Shown here piece after piece: positions 1 to 8,088 of a stretch of DNA of 64,000 nt (its first letter is position 1; each line of letters starts with the position of its first letter). Below the pieces are notes generated by a model. That model did not search any database, was not told where the DNA came from, and was given only the letters and a program-made list of their open reading frames with translations. A program made the position numbers and the translations under genes. The stretch lies in the NCBI RefSeq assembly GCF_022869165.1, contig NZ_CP094929.1:3348001-3412000 (forward strand), written 5' to 3'. The stretch comes from Sphaerochaeta associata. GTDB taxonomy: Bacteria > Spirochaetota > Spirochaetia > Sphaerochaetales > Sphaerochaetaceae.

Positions 1-1
1 C

Positions 2-571
2 CTCCCCTACTCACAGGCTTTGAGCCGATTTCCCGCTCACCTGCAACAGTTGGACATGGAGAGCAACGGCAAACATGTGAACCGGGATGGGCAGAACCTC
101 TCCTATCCGACCGGACCGGTCATTTTCGGTGAGCCGGGAACCAACGGCCAGCACTCCTTCTACCAGCTGCTGCATCAGGGGACCGATATCGTGCCTCTGC
201 AGTTCATCGGCTTCTCCGAGTCTCAGTACCAAAAGGATGTCGTTGTGGAGGGCTCCACCAGCCAAGAGAAGCTGAACGCCAATCTTGTCGCCCAGATCGT
301 CGCCTTTGCCTTGGGCAAGAGTGATGGAAATGCAAACAAGCAGTTTGCAGGCAACCGGCCTTCCTCGCTGCTGTGTGCCAGACAACTCGACCCCAAGGCC
401 CTCGGAGCGCTGCTTGCGCACTACGAGAACAAGGTCATGTTCCAGGGCTTTGTGTGGAACCTCAACAGCTTCGACCAAGAAGGAGTCCAATTGGGCAAGG
501 TCCTGGCAGCCAAGGTCCTGGACGGCTGCAAGGGCGACGAGGTGCTCAAGGCATTCTCAGAGTTGCTCTAA
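2..571 (+). CDS. pgi: Glucose-6-phosphate isomerase, C-terminal part (5' end outside window)
   Basis: The frame is open from the window edge, so the start lies upstream and only about the last 189 residues are visible; the full enzyme is normally about 530 residues. It interconverts glucose-6-phosphate and fructose-6-phosphate in cytoplasmic glycolysis. The PGI signature LQQLDMESNGK is present near the start. The segment GEPGTNGQHSFYQLLHQG holds the conserved catalytic histidine region. FVWNLNSFDQEGVQLGK near the end holds the conserved C-terminal lysine. The reading frame is intact to a TAA stop and is followed directly by an intrinsic terminator, so this is the last gene of its transcription unit. 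Identification is secure; nothing can be said about its promoter. Confidence 0.95.
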   Translation, partial: LPYSQALSRFPAHLQQLDMESNGKHVNRDGQNLSYPTGPVIFGEPGTNGQHSFYQLLHQGTDIVPLQFIGFSESQYQKDVVVEGSTSQEKLNANLVAQIVAFALGKSDGNANKQFAGNRPSSLLCARQLDPKALGALLAHYENKVMFQGFVWNLNSFDQEGVQLGKVLAAKVLDGCKGDEVLKAFSELL

Positions 572-578
572 ACGTTGT

Positions 579-610
579 ACGGCCCCCCGCGGGGCCGTTG
601 CTATTTGTTC
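579..610 (+). terminator. Intrinsic terminator of pgi
   Basis: Perfect 8-bp stem ACGGCCCC/GGGGCCGT (579-586 and 591-598) with a CCGC loop, followed by TGCTATTTGTTCTT. It starts 7 nt after the pgi stop codon. Confidence 0.85.
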
Positions 611-635
611 TTCATATATCTTCTTGAAAAACCCG

Positions 636-664
636 TTGCCGCTTTTCTGGTTTTTCACTATTAT
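636..664 (+). promoter_or_regulatory. Promoter of the marR-ABC exporter operon
   Basis: TTGCCG (636-641), 17-nt spacer, TATTAT (659-664). The predicted start site falls in the inverted repeat just downstream, 25-30 nt before the MarR start codon. Confidence 0.55.
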
Positions 665-665
665 C

Positions 666-679
666 GTTAGCATCCTAAC
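666..679 (+). promoter_or_regulatory. Candidate MarR operator
   Basis: Inverted repeat GTTAG-CATC-CTAAC directly after the -10 box and overlapping the predicted transcription start. Its size and position suit autorepression by the MarR protein encoded immediately downstream. The assignment of the protein to this site is inference. Confidence 0.5.
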
Positions 680-695
680 AAATAGTCTGGAACAC

Positions 696-1139
696 ATGGA
701 AACAACACCGCGCATTGGATTCACCATCAAAACCCTCTCCCATCGCATCGGAAGGAACCTGGGACAGCAACTCAGGCTGGGGCATGACTGTGCCTCGACC
801 GCCGTACGCAGCCACATCCTGGGCTACTTCGCCCACCATGAGAAAGAAACCGTACTGCAAAGCGAGCTGCAACAGCACCTGCTCGTCAGGCGCTCGACCA
901 TGACCAATATACTGGCCGGTATGGAAAGCGAGGGGCTGGTCACCCGAGAAGACTGTCTTGCCGACAAGCGACAGAAACAAGTCCGCCTGACAGAGAAGGC
1001 GAAGGCTCTGTGCAACGAGCACCTCAAGCTGGTCAATGAGTTTGAGGACACCCTGAGAAGCTGCCTTACCGATGAAGAGCTGCAACAGTTCTTCACCATC
1101 ACCGAGAAACTGAATCAACTATTGGATAGCTATACATGA
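696..1139 (+). CDS. MarR-family transcriptional regulator
   Basis: This is a 147-residue winged-helix protein of typical MarR length. The central part shows the MarR DNA-binding pattern: LLVRRSTMTNILAGMESEGLV (recognition helix region) followed by the wing DKRQKQVRLTEKAKAL. The ATG at 696 was chosen because it gives the standard MarR N-terminus; upstream in-frame codons belong to the pgi/terminator region. Its TGA overlaps the ATG of the first ABC subunit (ATGA), so the three genes form one operon. An inverted repeat over the promoter start site (666-679) is the likely operator. By analogy with MarR-type drug-efflux operons it probably represses the exporter until a ligand binds; the ligand is unknown. 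Confidence 0.85.
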   Translation: METTPRIGFTIKTLSHRIGRNLGQQLRLGHDCASTAVRSHILGYFAHHEKETVLQSELQQHLLVRRSTMTNILAGMESEGLVTREDCLADKRQKQVRLTEKAKALCNEHLKLVNEFEDTLRSCLTDEELQQFFTITEKLNQLLDSYT

Positions 1140-2866
1140 TACACAACCTGAAAAAACAAGCAAAAGGCAATCTGGCCCCCACCTTCCTGACAATCCTCTT
1201 CGTCATTCTTGAGGTCGTCATGGACGTCACCATTCCCTTCCTGATGGCATTTCTGCTGGACAGGGGCGTCGATGCAGGAAACCTCTCGGAAATCATCAAA
1301 TGGGGATTGCTGTTGTTGCTCTGCGCCTCGATCGCCCTGCTCTTCGGAGTGCTTGCCGGCCACTTTGCCGCCAAGGCATCAACCGGCTTTGCACGTAATG
1401 TCCGCAGAAGTCTTTTCCACAGGGTGCAGGACTTCTCCTTCTCCAACATTGATAAGTTTTCCACTGCATCCTTGGTCACCCGCATGACCAGCGACGTCAC
1501 CAATATCCAACATGCGTATCAAATGCTCACCAGAATTGCGGTGCGCAGCCCGGTCATGCTGCTCTTCAGTTTCATTATGGCCTACAGCATCAATGCCCGC
1601 CTGAGCATGGTGTACCTGGTCGCAATTCCCGTACTCGGCATCGGTCTTTTCTTTTTAATCCGTGCAGCCTACCCGATTTTCACCCGGGTCTTCAAAATTT
1701 ACGATCGGCTGAATATGGTGGTGCAGGAGAACATCCGAGGAATCAGGGTGGTCAAATCATTCGTCCGTGAGGAGCATGAGAAAACAAAGTTCAACACCGT
1801 CTCCGATGAGATTTTCAAGAACTTCATGAAGGCTGAAAAAATTGTGGCCTACAACAGCCCCCTGATGCAGGGCACGATGTATGTATCCATCCTTGCAATC
1901 TCCTACATTGCAGCCCGCCTTATCGTCTCCTCCAGCATGACAACCGGCCAACTGATGAGCTTCATCACCTATACCTCGCAGATCCTGATGAGCCTGATGA
2001 TGCTCTCCATGGTCATCGTCATGCTGACCATCAGCAAGGCCTCGGCCCAACGGATCGAGGAGGTGCTCTCCGAGCAGAGCAATCTTACGCAGAATACCAA
2101 CGGCCTGACGACCATCGCCGATGGTTCGATTAGCTTTGAGCATGTCGACTTCAGCTACTTCAATGCACAAGAGAAGCGTTGTCTCTACGATATCAACCTA
2201 CGCATAGAGAGCGGACAGACGGTGGGCATCCTCGGCCCAACCGGCAGCGCAAAAACCACGCTGGTCCAGCTCATTCCCCGTCTCTACGACGTCCTGTCAG
2301 GATCGGTGAAGGTAGGGGGCGTCGATGTACGCGAATACAACCTTGAAAGCCTCAGGGAGGCGGTAGCAATGGTGTTGCAAAAGAACATCCTGTTCAGCGG
2401 AACCATTGCAGAGAACCTGCGATGGGGAAATGAGAAGGCCGGGGACGAGGAACTTGTCCAAGCATGCAGGATCGCCCAAGCCGACTCGTTCATCACGGCC
2501 ATGACCGATGGATATCAAACGCACATTGAGCAGGACGGGACAAACGTATCAGGAGGACAGAAGCAGAGACTGTGCATCGCCCGAGCCCTGCTGAAGAAAC
2601 CCAAGATCCTGATCCTCGACGACTCCACCAGTGCAGTGGATACAAAAACCGATGCTGCGATCCGCAAAGCCATGGCAACCGAGATGAGGCAAACTACGAA
2701 AATCATCATCGCCCAACGCGTTGCTTCCGTTGAGGACGCCGACCAGATCATCATGCTTGACGATGGCCGTATCCAGGCGGTGGGAAACCACCAACAGCTG
2801 CTTCAGTCCTGTCCGCGCTATCAGGAACTGTACACTGCACAACTGCGCAAGGAGGAACGGGCATGA
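1136..2866 (+). CDS. Heterodimeric ABC exporter, subunit with degenerate ATP site
   Basis: A 576-residue fused exporter half: an N-terminal six-helix ABC membrane domain (about residues 15-310), then an ATPase domain. Walker A reads GPTGSAKTT, with alanine where the family has glycine. The signature is VSGGQ. Walker B is ILILDDSTSAVD, with aspartate in place of the catalytic glutamate. That substitution is the hallmark of the degenerate partner in heterodimeric exporters of the BmrC/TM287 type. It overlaps the MarR gene by 4 nt and the second subunit by 4 nt. Substrates of such exporters are drugs, lipids or peptides; this one is unknown. It should act in the inner membrane with the next gene product. 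Confidence 0.9.
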   Translation: MIHNLKKQAKGNLAPTFLTILFVILEVVMDVTIPFLMAFLLDRGVDAGNLSEIIKWGLLLLLCASIALLFGVLAGHFAAKASTGFARNVRRSLFHRVQDFSFSNIDKFSTASLVTRMTSDVTNIQHAYQMLTRIAVRSPVMLLFSFIMAYSINARLSMVYLVAIPVLGIGLFFLIRAAYPIFTRVFKIYDRLNMVVQENIRGIRVVKSFVREEHEKTKFNTVSDEIFKNFMKAEKIVAYNSPLMQGTMYVSILAISYIAARLIVSSSMTTGQLMSFITYTSQILMSLMMLSMVIVMLTISKASAQRIEEVLSEQSNLTQNTNGLTTIADGSISFEHVDFSYFNAQEKRCLYDINLRIESGQTVGILGPTGSAKTTLVQLIPRLYDVLSGSVKVGGVDVREYNLESLREAVAMVLQKNILFSGTIAENLRWGNEKAGDEELVQACRIAQADSFITAMTDGYQTHIEQDGTNVSGGQKQRLCIARALLKKPKILILDDSTSAVDTKTDAAIRKAMATEMRQTTKIIIAQRVASVEDADQIIMLDDGRIQAVGNHQQLLQSCPRYQELYTAQLRKEERA

Positions 2867-4758
2867 GAATGAACGGCAATCAGAAACCACAGCTACACGG
2901 GGGAATGCCCAAACTGGATATTGCTACCTTCAAGCGTCTCTTTTCCTTGATCTTAATCCCCTACAAAGGGCGCTTTGTCATTGTCTTTCTGTGCATCATC
3001 ATCAGCGCCCTCAGCGGTGTCGCGGGTTCGGTATTCCTAAGAATACTCATCGACTCCTACATCACCCCGCTCATCGGGTCCGCAAATCCTTCCTTCGGCC
3101 CCCTCATACAGGCGCTGCTCTTGATGCTCGCCATCTATGCAAGCGGCGTTGTCGCCTCCTTTGTCTACAACCGATTGATGATCACCATCGCTCAAGGAAC
3201 CCTCAAATCCATCCGCGACTCCATGTTCTCCCATATGCAGACCTTGTCGATCCGCTACTTCGACACCCACTCCCACGGCGATGTGATGAGTCTGTATACC
3301 AACGATGCCGATACCCTGCGGCAGATGGTCACCCAATCAATCCCGAATTTCATCAACTCGATCATCACTGTCACGGCGATTTTCCTTGCGATGCTTCTGA
3401 CCAGCTGGCAGCTGACCCTCGTGGTGGTGGTCTCCCTCGTATTGATGCTCTCCATCTCCTCCAAGGTGGCAAAGAAGAGCGGCTCCTACTTCATGGCCCA
3501 ACAAAAGGCTATCGGCAAAACCAACGGATACATCGAGGAGATGATCAACGGCCAGAAGGTGATCAAGGTATTCACCTATGAGAATCGGGCGAAAGATCGA
3601 TTCGACCGACTCAATGAGGAACTAGCCGCCGATGCCTTCAACGCGCATCGCTTTGCAAACATCCTCATGCCGATCATGGGCAACATAAGCTATATCCAAT
3701 ATGTACTGGTCGCAATTGTCGGAGGCCTTCTGGCCCTCGGAGGAATCGGTTCGCTCACCCTGGGAGCCATCGCCTCCTTTCTGCAGCTCAGCCGCTCGAT
3801 CAATATGCCTATCAACCAGATGGCGCAGCAACTCAACTCGGTGGCAATGGCACTGGCAGGCACAAAACGCATTTTCGCACTCCTGGACGAATCGAGCGAA
3901 CCGGATGAGGGCTACATCCGCTTGGTGAACGCAAAGCAGAACGAAGAGGGAACGCTGACGGCAACCGAAGAGAAAACCAATCTCTGGGCATGGAAGGATG
4001 AAAGAACCAATACGCTTACCAAGCTATGCGGCCACGTGCAGTTGCACGAGGTAGATTTCGCCTATACTGCCGACAGGCTGGTTCTGCAGGATATCACCAT
4101 CGAAGCAAAACCCGGTCAGAAAATCGCCCTCGTCGGTGCCACAGGCGCCGGCAAGACAACCATCACCAATCTCATCAACCGGTTCTACGACCTTGCTGAT
4201 GGAAAAATCCAATACGATGGCATCAACATCAACACCATCTCCAAGGACCAATTGCGCCGATCATTGGGCGTGGTCCTGCAGGATGTCCATCTTTTCAGCG
4301 GAACGGTCATGGAGAACATCCGCTACGGCCGCCTGGACGCCACCGACGAACAGGTGATCGAGGCAGCAAAGCTGGCCAACGCCGACACCTTCATCGAACA
4401 CCTGGCACAGGGGTATCAAACCCAGCTCTCAGGGGACGGGACATCCCTCTCCCAAGGGCAGCGGCAGCTGCTCTCCATCGCACGGGCCATTGTGGCGAAC
4501 CCTCCGGTGCTGGTTCTCGACGAGGCAACCAGCAGTATCGACACCCATACCGAGACGGTTGTCCAACGTGGCATGGATGCCCTGATGCAGGGAAGAACGG
4601 TATTTGTCATAGCCCACAGGCTGTCGACCATCCGCAATGCCGATATGATTTTGGTGCTGCAGAACGGCAGGATCATCGAGCAGGGTACGCATGAGCAGCT
4701 CATCGAGCAGAAGGGCCAGTACTATCGCCTCTATACCGGGGCCTTTGAGCTGGAATAG
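2863..4758 (+). CDS. Heterodimeric ABC exporter, subunit with catalytic ATP site
   Basis: A 631-residue exporter half with an ABC membrane domain (about residues 25-330), a charged linker (roughly 345-395) and an ATPase domain. Walker A is GATGAGKTT and Walker B is VLVLDEATSSID with the catalytic glutamate intact. The ABC signature is LSQGQ rather than LSGGQ. This is the complement expected of the TM288/BmrD-type partner, so the dimer should have one consensus and one degenerate ATP site. Translation starts at an ATG overlapping the previous stop; an alternative ATG lies 6 nt downstream. The 3' end overlaps the convergent DMT transporter gene by 28 nt, with no terminator visible between them. 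Confidence 0.9.
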   Translation: MRMNGNQKPQLHGGMPKLDIATFKRLFSLILIPYKGRFVIVFLCIIISALSGVAGSVFLRILIDSYITPLIGSANPSFGPLIQALLLMLAIYASGVVASFVYNRLMITIAQGTLKSIRDSMFSHMQTLSIRYFDTHSHGDVMSLYTNDADTLRQMVTQSIPNFINSIITVTAIFLAMLLTSWQLTLVVVVSLVLMLSISSKVAKKSGSYFMAQQKAIGKTNGYIEEMINGQKVIKVFTYENRAKDRFDRLNEELAADAFNAHRFANILMPIMGNISYIQYVLVAIVGGLLALGGIGSLTLGAIASFLQLSRSINMPINQMAQQLNSVAMALAGTKRIFALLDESSEPDEGYIRLVNAKQNEEGTLTATEEKTNLWAWKDERTNTLTKLCGHVQLHEVDFAYTADRLVLQDITIEAKPGQKIALVGATGAGKTTITNLINRFYDLADGKIQYDGININTISKDQLRRSLGVVLQDVHLFSGTVMENIRYGRLDATDEQVIEAAKLANADTFIEHLAQGYQTQLSGDGTSLSQGQRQLLSIARAIVANPPVLVLDEATSSIDTHTETVVQRGMDALMQGRTVFVIAHRLSTIRNADMILVLQNGRIIEQGTHEQLIEQKGQYYRLYTGAFELE

Positions 4759-5675
4759 GTAACCAGAATCACCCCTATGGCAACGAGGGGCAGGGAGGCA
4801 AGGTACTGCATGCGCAGTACCGATTCTCCCAGCACAAGGGCTGAGAGCAGGGTGCCGAAAACCGGGATGAGAAAATTGAAGATGGTGATGGAGCTGACCC
4901 TGTTGTACTTGAGCAGCTTCGTCCACAACGAGAAGGCGGCGGCGCTCAGACCTGCCATATAGGCCAAGAGGCCGAAGCCTGCAAGACTGCTTCTTGGAAA
5001 AGAAGCTCCCTGCAACAAGGCAATCCCCAACAGGACCGAACCACCCAGAAACAGTTGCAGGGCGGTAAGCAGCACAGGGTCGATGGATTTGCTCATCCGT
5101 TTGCTGTACAGTGAACTCATGCTGTGCAACAAGGCGGCTATGATGACAAAGCCCTCTCCCTGCAGGGAGACGGAAAGCGTCAGGCTTGATTCAAAATTAA
5201 CCATAATCACCGCCAAAAACCCAAAGAGAATTCCTACAGCCTTTCGTGTGCTGATCTTGTCGTTGCTATAGAAAAAATGAGCCAGGATTGCACTGAAGAA
5301 GACCGAGGAGGCATTGAGAATGGAGCTTTTCGCCCCGGTGGTGTAGGACACACCCACGTAAAAGAAGTAGTAGTGAACCGTCGTCTGCATCAATGAAAGC
5401 AGGGCGATGCTTCCCCACTGCCTTCGATCAAGACTTCGGGGACTTTGCTTTACCCCTTTCTGGAAAAAACGGACGAAAAAGACCAGCAGTCCGGCCAAGG
5501 CAAAGCGAAGCCCGGCAAAAGCCATTTTTGCAGCAGTATCATCCGCTCCTACGGAAAACAGCTCATAGCCAAGCTTAATCGCCGGATAGGCGCTTCCCCA
5601 CAGCAGTGCACAAAAGCTTGCCAGCAGCGCGGCAACCACCGGTCTGGCCAGTATCGATTGTTTTTCTAATTGCAT
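4731..5675 (-). CDS. EamA/DMT-superfamily membrane transporter
   Basis: A 314-residue protein with about ten hydrophobic segments arranged as two EamA repeats. The N-terminal repeat begins ALLASFCALLWGSAYPAIKLGY, typical of the RhaT/YdcZ drug-metabolite transporter superfamily. It is an inner-membrane permease or exporter for a small metabolite that the sequence does not reveal. It lies downstream of the HAD phosphatase gene, whose stop codon overlaps this start by 10 nt, so the two are co-transcribed on the minus strand. The stop is inside the 3' end of the convergent ABC exporter gene. Confidence 0.85.
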   Translation of the reverse strand: MQLEKQSILARPVVAALLASFCALLWGSAYPAIKLGYELFSVGADDTAAKMAFAGLRFALAGLLVFFVRFFQKGVKQSPRSLDRRQWGSIALLSLMQTTVHYYFFYVGVSYTTGAKSSILNASSVFFSAILAHFFYSNDKISTRKAVGILFGFLAVIMVNFESSLTLSVSLQGEGFVIIAALLHSMSSLYSKRMSKSIDPVLLTALQLFLGGSVLLGIALLQGASFPRSSLAGFGLLAYMAGLSAAAFSLWTKLLKYNRVSSITIFNFLIPVFGTLLSALVLGESVLRMQYLASLPLVAIGVILVTYSSSKAPV

Positions 5676-6394
5676 AACGGCAGTTCCTCACAAAACCTAA
5701 TCAGGTCGCTCAAGCTTCCTTTGCGATACGAATCAAGAGAGTCTTGTTGTTCGTTGATCAGGCAATCGGTGACCAAGTACACCTGCATGCCCAGTTGCTG
5801 TGCAATCATGTCCTCACCGACATCGTTGCCGATCATCAAGCATTGCTCGGCCTTTACCGAACGACTCTTCAGAATCTCTTGGTAATAGCCTACATGAGGC
5901 TTTGCATAAGAAAAATCCTCATAGGTGGTAATCAAGGAAAAAAGGGAGGGGTCTAGATTCGCCCAACCCAAGCGGGCATAGGTTCCCTGCCAAGGGAAGA
6001 GCGGCGTGGTGGCGAGCACCACATCATAGCCCTTGCTGCGAACCATGGATACCAAGCCGGGAGCAAGCGGAGAAGGCTTGCTTGCAGCTTTAAGCTGATG
6101 AAAATCCTTTTCATAAAACGAAGCGAGGCGGGCATTGAATTCACTGACAGGGATGCCGGTCATGTGCTCGAACGTCTGGTCGAATCGCTCCTTGTTGGTC
6201 ATGGTCCCATCATTTGCGAGCATGGCTTTCAGTCCGAATTGAAGAGCTGAAAGAGCAGAAGAGCCGTCATAGCCGAGCTCGACACAGCATTTTTCAAACA
6301 GGTTGAAATATCCGTGCATGAACCGCTTCTGTTCAAGAGGGAGCAAGGTCCCGTCAAGGTCAAAGAGAATGGTATTCAGTCGTGCTGTAGCCAT
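5666..6394 (-). CDS. HAD-superfamily phosphatase
   Basis: A 242-residue haloacid-dehalogenase-fold hydrolase. Motif I is FDLDGTLLP at residues 10-18, motif II is the LATT segment, motif III lysine is in AKPHVGYY, and motif IV is GNDVGEDM. An alpha-helical cap lies between motifs I and II, so this is a type I cap enzyme, probably a sugar-phosphate or nucleotide phosphatase; the substrate cannot be deduced. The ATG at 6394 was chosen because it gives a normal HAD N-terminus and lies 6 nt after a good -10 box, which predicts a leaderless mRNA. The frame remains open upstream into the small RNA region, but that extension is not HAD-like. It overlaps the DMT gene by 10 nt. Confidence 0.85.
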   Translation of the reverse strand: MATARLNTILFDLDGTLLPLEQKRFMHGYFNLFEKCCVELGYDGSSALSALQFGLKAMLANDGTMTNKERFDQTFEHMTGIPVSEFNARLASFYEKDFHQLKAASKPSPLAPGLVSMVRSKGYDVVLATTPLFPWQGTYARLGWANLDPSLFSLITTYEDFSYAKPHVGYYQEILKSRSVKAEQCLMIGNDVGEDMIAQQLGMQVYLVTDCLINEQQDSLDSYRKGSLSDLIRFCEELPLCN

Positions 6395-6400
6395 TCGCCG

Positions 6401-6429
6401 ATGATACGTCGAATAACGATGAGCGTCAA
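6401..6429 (-). promoter_or_regulatory. Promoter for HAD/DMT operon, predicted leaderless
   Basis: Minus strand TTGACG (6424-6429), 17-nt spacer, TATCAT (6401-6406), then 6 nt to the ATG. No Shine-Dalgarno sequence is present. The -35 box starts just beyond the terminator of the upstream small RNA, which makes the two units separate. Confidence 0.65.
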
Positions 6430-6431
6430 CA

Positions 6432-6551
6432 AATAAAAAAACCCCCAGGGAAAAGGAGGTTAAACCCTGGGGGAACAAAAGGAGGTTAGAAAAAATCCGA
6501 TTTCGTTGCCATCCGACCCAACGGGTGCAGTAGCATGTCGTTCTCTTTCTG
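6432..6551 (-). ncRNA. Small RNA with two anti-Shine-Dalgarno motifs
   Basis: Predicted RNA of about 120 nt with its own promoter and terminator and no start codon followed by a convincing frame. It ends in a strong intrinsic terminator: CCCCCAGGG/CCCTGGGGG stem (6442-6450 with 6465-6473), then seven U. The segment UAACCUCCUUUU occurs twice, once single-stranded after a U6 run (about 6477-6488) and once as most of the terminator loop (6451-6462). The motif matches the 3' tail of 16S rRNA and resembles the module of the three sigma-54 RNAs near 57 kb. I infer a regulator that pairs with ribosome-binding sites. It could also be an mRNA leader for the HAD gene, but that gene has its own promoter downstream. 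Confidence 0.7.
6435..6473 (-). terminator. Intrinsic terminator of the 6.5-kb small RNA
   Basis: Nine perfect base pairs CCCCCAGGG/CCCTGGGGG, 14-nt loop holding ACCUCCUU, then UUUUUUU on the minus strand (6441-6435). Confidence 0.85.
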
Positions 6552-6557
6552 AAAAGA

Positions 6558-6586
6558 ACAGTACCGATAACACAAAAAAACGTCAA
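6558..6586 (-). promoter_or_regulatory. Promoter of the 6.5-kb small RNA
   Basis: Minus strand TTGACG (6581-6586), 17-nt spacer, TACTGT (6558-6563). The same pair of hexamers with the same spacing is found in front of the rhomboid gene at 56863-56891. Confidence 0.6.
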
Positions 6587-6712
6587 GCGGTTTTTTGAAT
6601 TTTCCCAAAAAAATGATTTTCTTTTTAATTACTGTGTCATAAGTTACTCTAGCTTGAAACAATGTTTCTAAAAATTATTGCATGATTGGGAAAATCCTTC
6701 ACATCTCACTGC
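6587..6712. other. Intergenic stretch between small RNA promoter and pfk hairpin
   Basis: AT-rich DNA with runs of A and T on both strands and no open frame, hairpin or repeat that I can support. It may include upstream promoter elements for the small RNA. Confidence 0.5.
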
Positions 6713-6739
6713 GAAGAAGGGGGTCTCGCCCCCTTCTTC
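6713..6739 (-). terminator. Hairpin after the phosphofructokinase gene
   Basis: Perfect 11-bp inverted repeat GAAGAAGGGGG/CCCCCTTCTTC with a 5-nt loop, 9 nt past the pfk stop codon. There is no U tract on either strand, so it is either a weak terminator or a 3'-end stabilising hairpin. Confidence 0.55.
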
Positions 6740-6747
6740 TGCTGATA

Positions 6748-8088
6748 TCAATCAAACTTAAAATTCTTCATGGAAAGAGGCTGGCGGGTATTCTCCAGCA
6801 CATCCCTCCATAAGGACCCTTCCAAGTCGACATGGTTTCGGGTTGATACCGCCACCTTGATCGGCAGATGTACAAATCGGTTGTGCAACAGGCCGATGAG
6901 CGCCTGCGTCTTGCCCGACATTGCAGCATGGACTGCATGTGCCCCCAGGCGGGCGCAGTAGATGGAGTCGTAGGAGTCCGCCGGAGCGCTGCGGATGATG
7001 TAGGACGGGTCGATGTATTTCACATTCGTCTCAATCCCCTCACGTTTGAAAAACTCGTTGATGCGGTCCTTGAGAAATATCCCGATATCCTGGAACTTGA
7101 CATTACCCGAGGCATCGAGCTCGTTGCTGGGTGGCAGCAACTCCTGTCCGGCTCCCTCACTGACCAAAACAACGGCATGGCCGCGGTCGAGTATTCGCCG
7201 TCTCAGGTGTTCCAACAAACCATTGGGGCCATCGAGGTCGAACGGATTCTCCGGAATGAGGCAGAAGTTGACATCGCTTTGGGCCAAAGCCGTCTGGGCG
7301 GCGATAAAGCCCGATTCACGTCCCATGACCTTGACCAAGCCGATGCCATTGATGGAGTTCTTTGCCTCGACGTGGGCGCTGCGGACAACAGGAACCGCCA
7401 TCTGGACAGCCGTATCGACGCCAAAGGAACTCTGGATCAAGGAGAGGTCGTTGTCGATGGTCTTGGGAATTCCGATGATGGAAATCTTCAGACCGCGTTT
7501 CTTCACCTCTTCGTAGATGTCATAGGCGCCTCGAAGGGTTCCATCCCCACCGATGGTGACCAAAATGTTGATATTCAGTTTTTCAAGGGAGTCGACGATC
7601 TCCTCAACCTGTTTACCGCCGCCACGTGCCGAACCGAGGATGGTTCCCCCCTTCTCCTGGATATCGTCCACAACATCGGGATCCAAGGTGATGAGCGGCC
7701 AAGGACTGTTTTCAAGCAGGCCTTGGTAGCCGAACTGCACTCCGCTGATTCTGCGCACCCCGTACCGGTACCAGAAACAGCGAACTACGGCTCGAATGAC
7801 ATTGTTAAGTCCTGGGCAGATACCTCCGCAGGTGCAAATAGCGGCATGTACGTGTGCCGGGTTGAAGTAGATTTTCGCCCTCGGGCCCGCAACTTCCACC
7901 GTCTCTTCATGACGGGGGACCGGATGACCGTTCTCATCGATATCGGTATCGATGCCGAACAGGATGTGGTCGTCGTCGTTGACATAATCGGCCTGTCCAT
8001 CATTATGCGTGGTGCTCATCATGATCGGGCTTGAGATTTTCGCCTCGCCGAGTACGGAAATGTTAAAATCCAATTTTTTCGTTGTCAC
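6748..8088 (-). CDS. 6-phosphofructokinase (PfkA family, ATP-type Gly with PPi-type Lys)
   Basis: A 446-residue PFK with a long N-terminal extension, as in the spirochaete and trypanosome clade. Catalytic GIPKTIDNDL and the nucleotide-site motif GGDGTLRGA are present. The glycine of GGDG is the ATP-type residue at position 104 (E. coli numbering), whereas lysine in PKTIDND is otherwise typical of PPi enzymes. This combination is known in trypanosomatid ATP-dependent enzymes, so phosphoryl donor ATP is more likely than PPi, though not certain. The start codon is GTG overlapping the TGA of the ModE-like gene, with GGAGGTGA just upstream. It commits fructose-6-phosphate to glycolysis in the cytoplasm and is third in an operon with an aminotransferase and a regulator. 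Confidence 0.85.
   Translation of the reverse strand: MTTKKLDFNISVLGEAKISSPIMMSTTHNDGQADYVNDDDHILFGIDTDIDENGHPVPRHEETVEVAGPRAKIYFNPAHVHAAICTCGGICPGLNNVIRAVVRCFWYRYGVRRISGVQFGYQGLLENSPWPLITLDPDVVDDIQEKGGTILGSARGGGKQVEEIVDSLEKLNINILVTIGGDGTLRGAYDIYEEVKKRGLKISIIGIPKTIDNDLSLIQSSFGVDTAVQMAVPVVRSAHVEAKNSINGIGLVKVMGRESGFIAAQTALAQSDVNFCLIPENPFDLDGPNGLLEHLRRRILDRGHAVVLVSEGAGQELLPPSNELDASGNVKFQDIGIFLKDRINEFFKREGIETNVKYIDPSYIIRSAPADSYDSIYCARLGAHAVHAAMSGKTQALIGLLHNRFVHLPIKVAVSTRNHVDLEGSLWRDVLENTRQPLSMKNFKFD

Noticed and set aside
285-695. N-terminal extension of the MarR gene through pgi
   Set aside because: The frame is open by chance across pgi and its terminator; MarR similarity starts at 696.
6432-6551. 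Riboswitch or attenuator leader of the HAD gene
   Set aside because: The HAD gene has a good promoter between the terminator and its start, with a leaderless arrangement, so the hairpin belongs to a separate RNA.
6868-8034. Long open frame of 388 codons on the plus strand opposite phosphofructokinase
   Set aside because: It is a shadow of the conserved pfk gene, has no SD or promoter and no recognisable domain.
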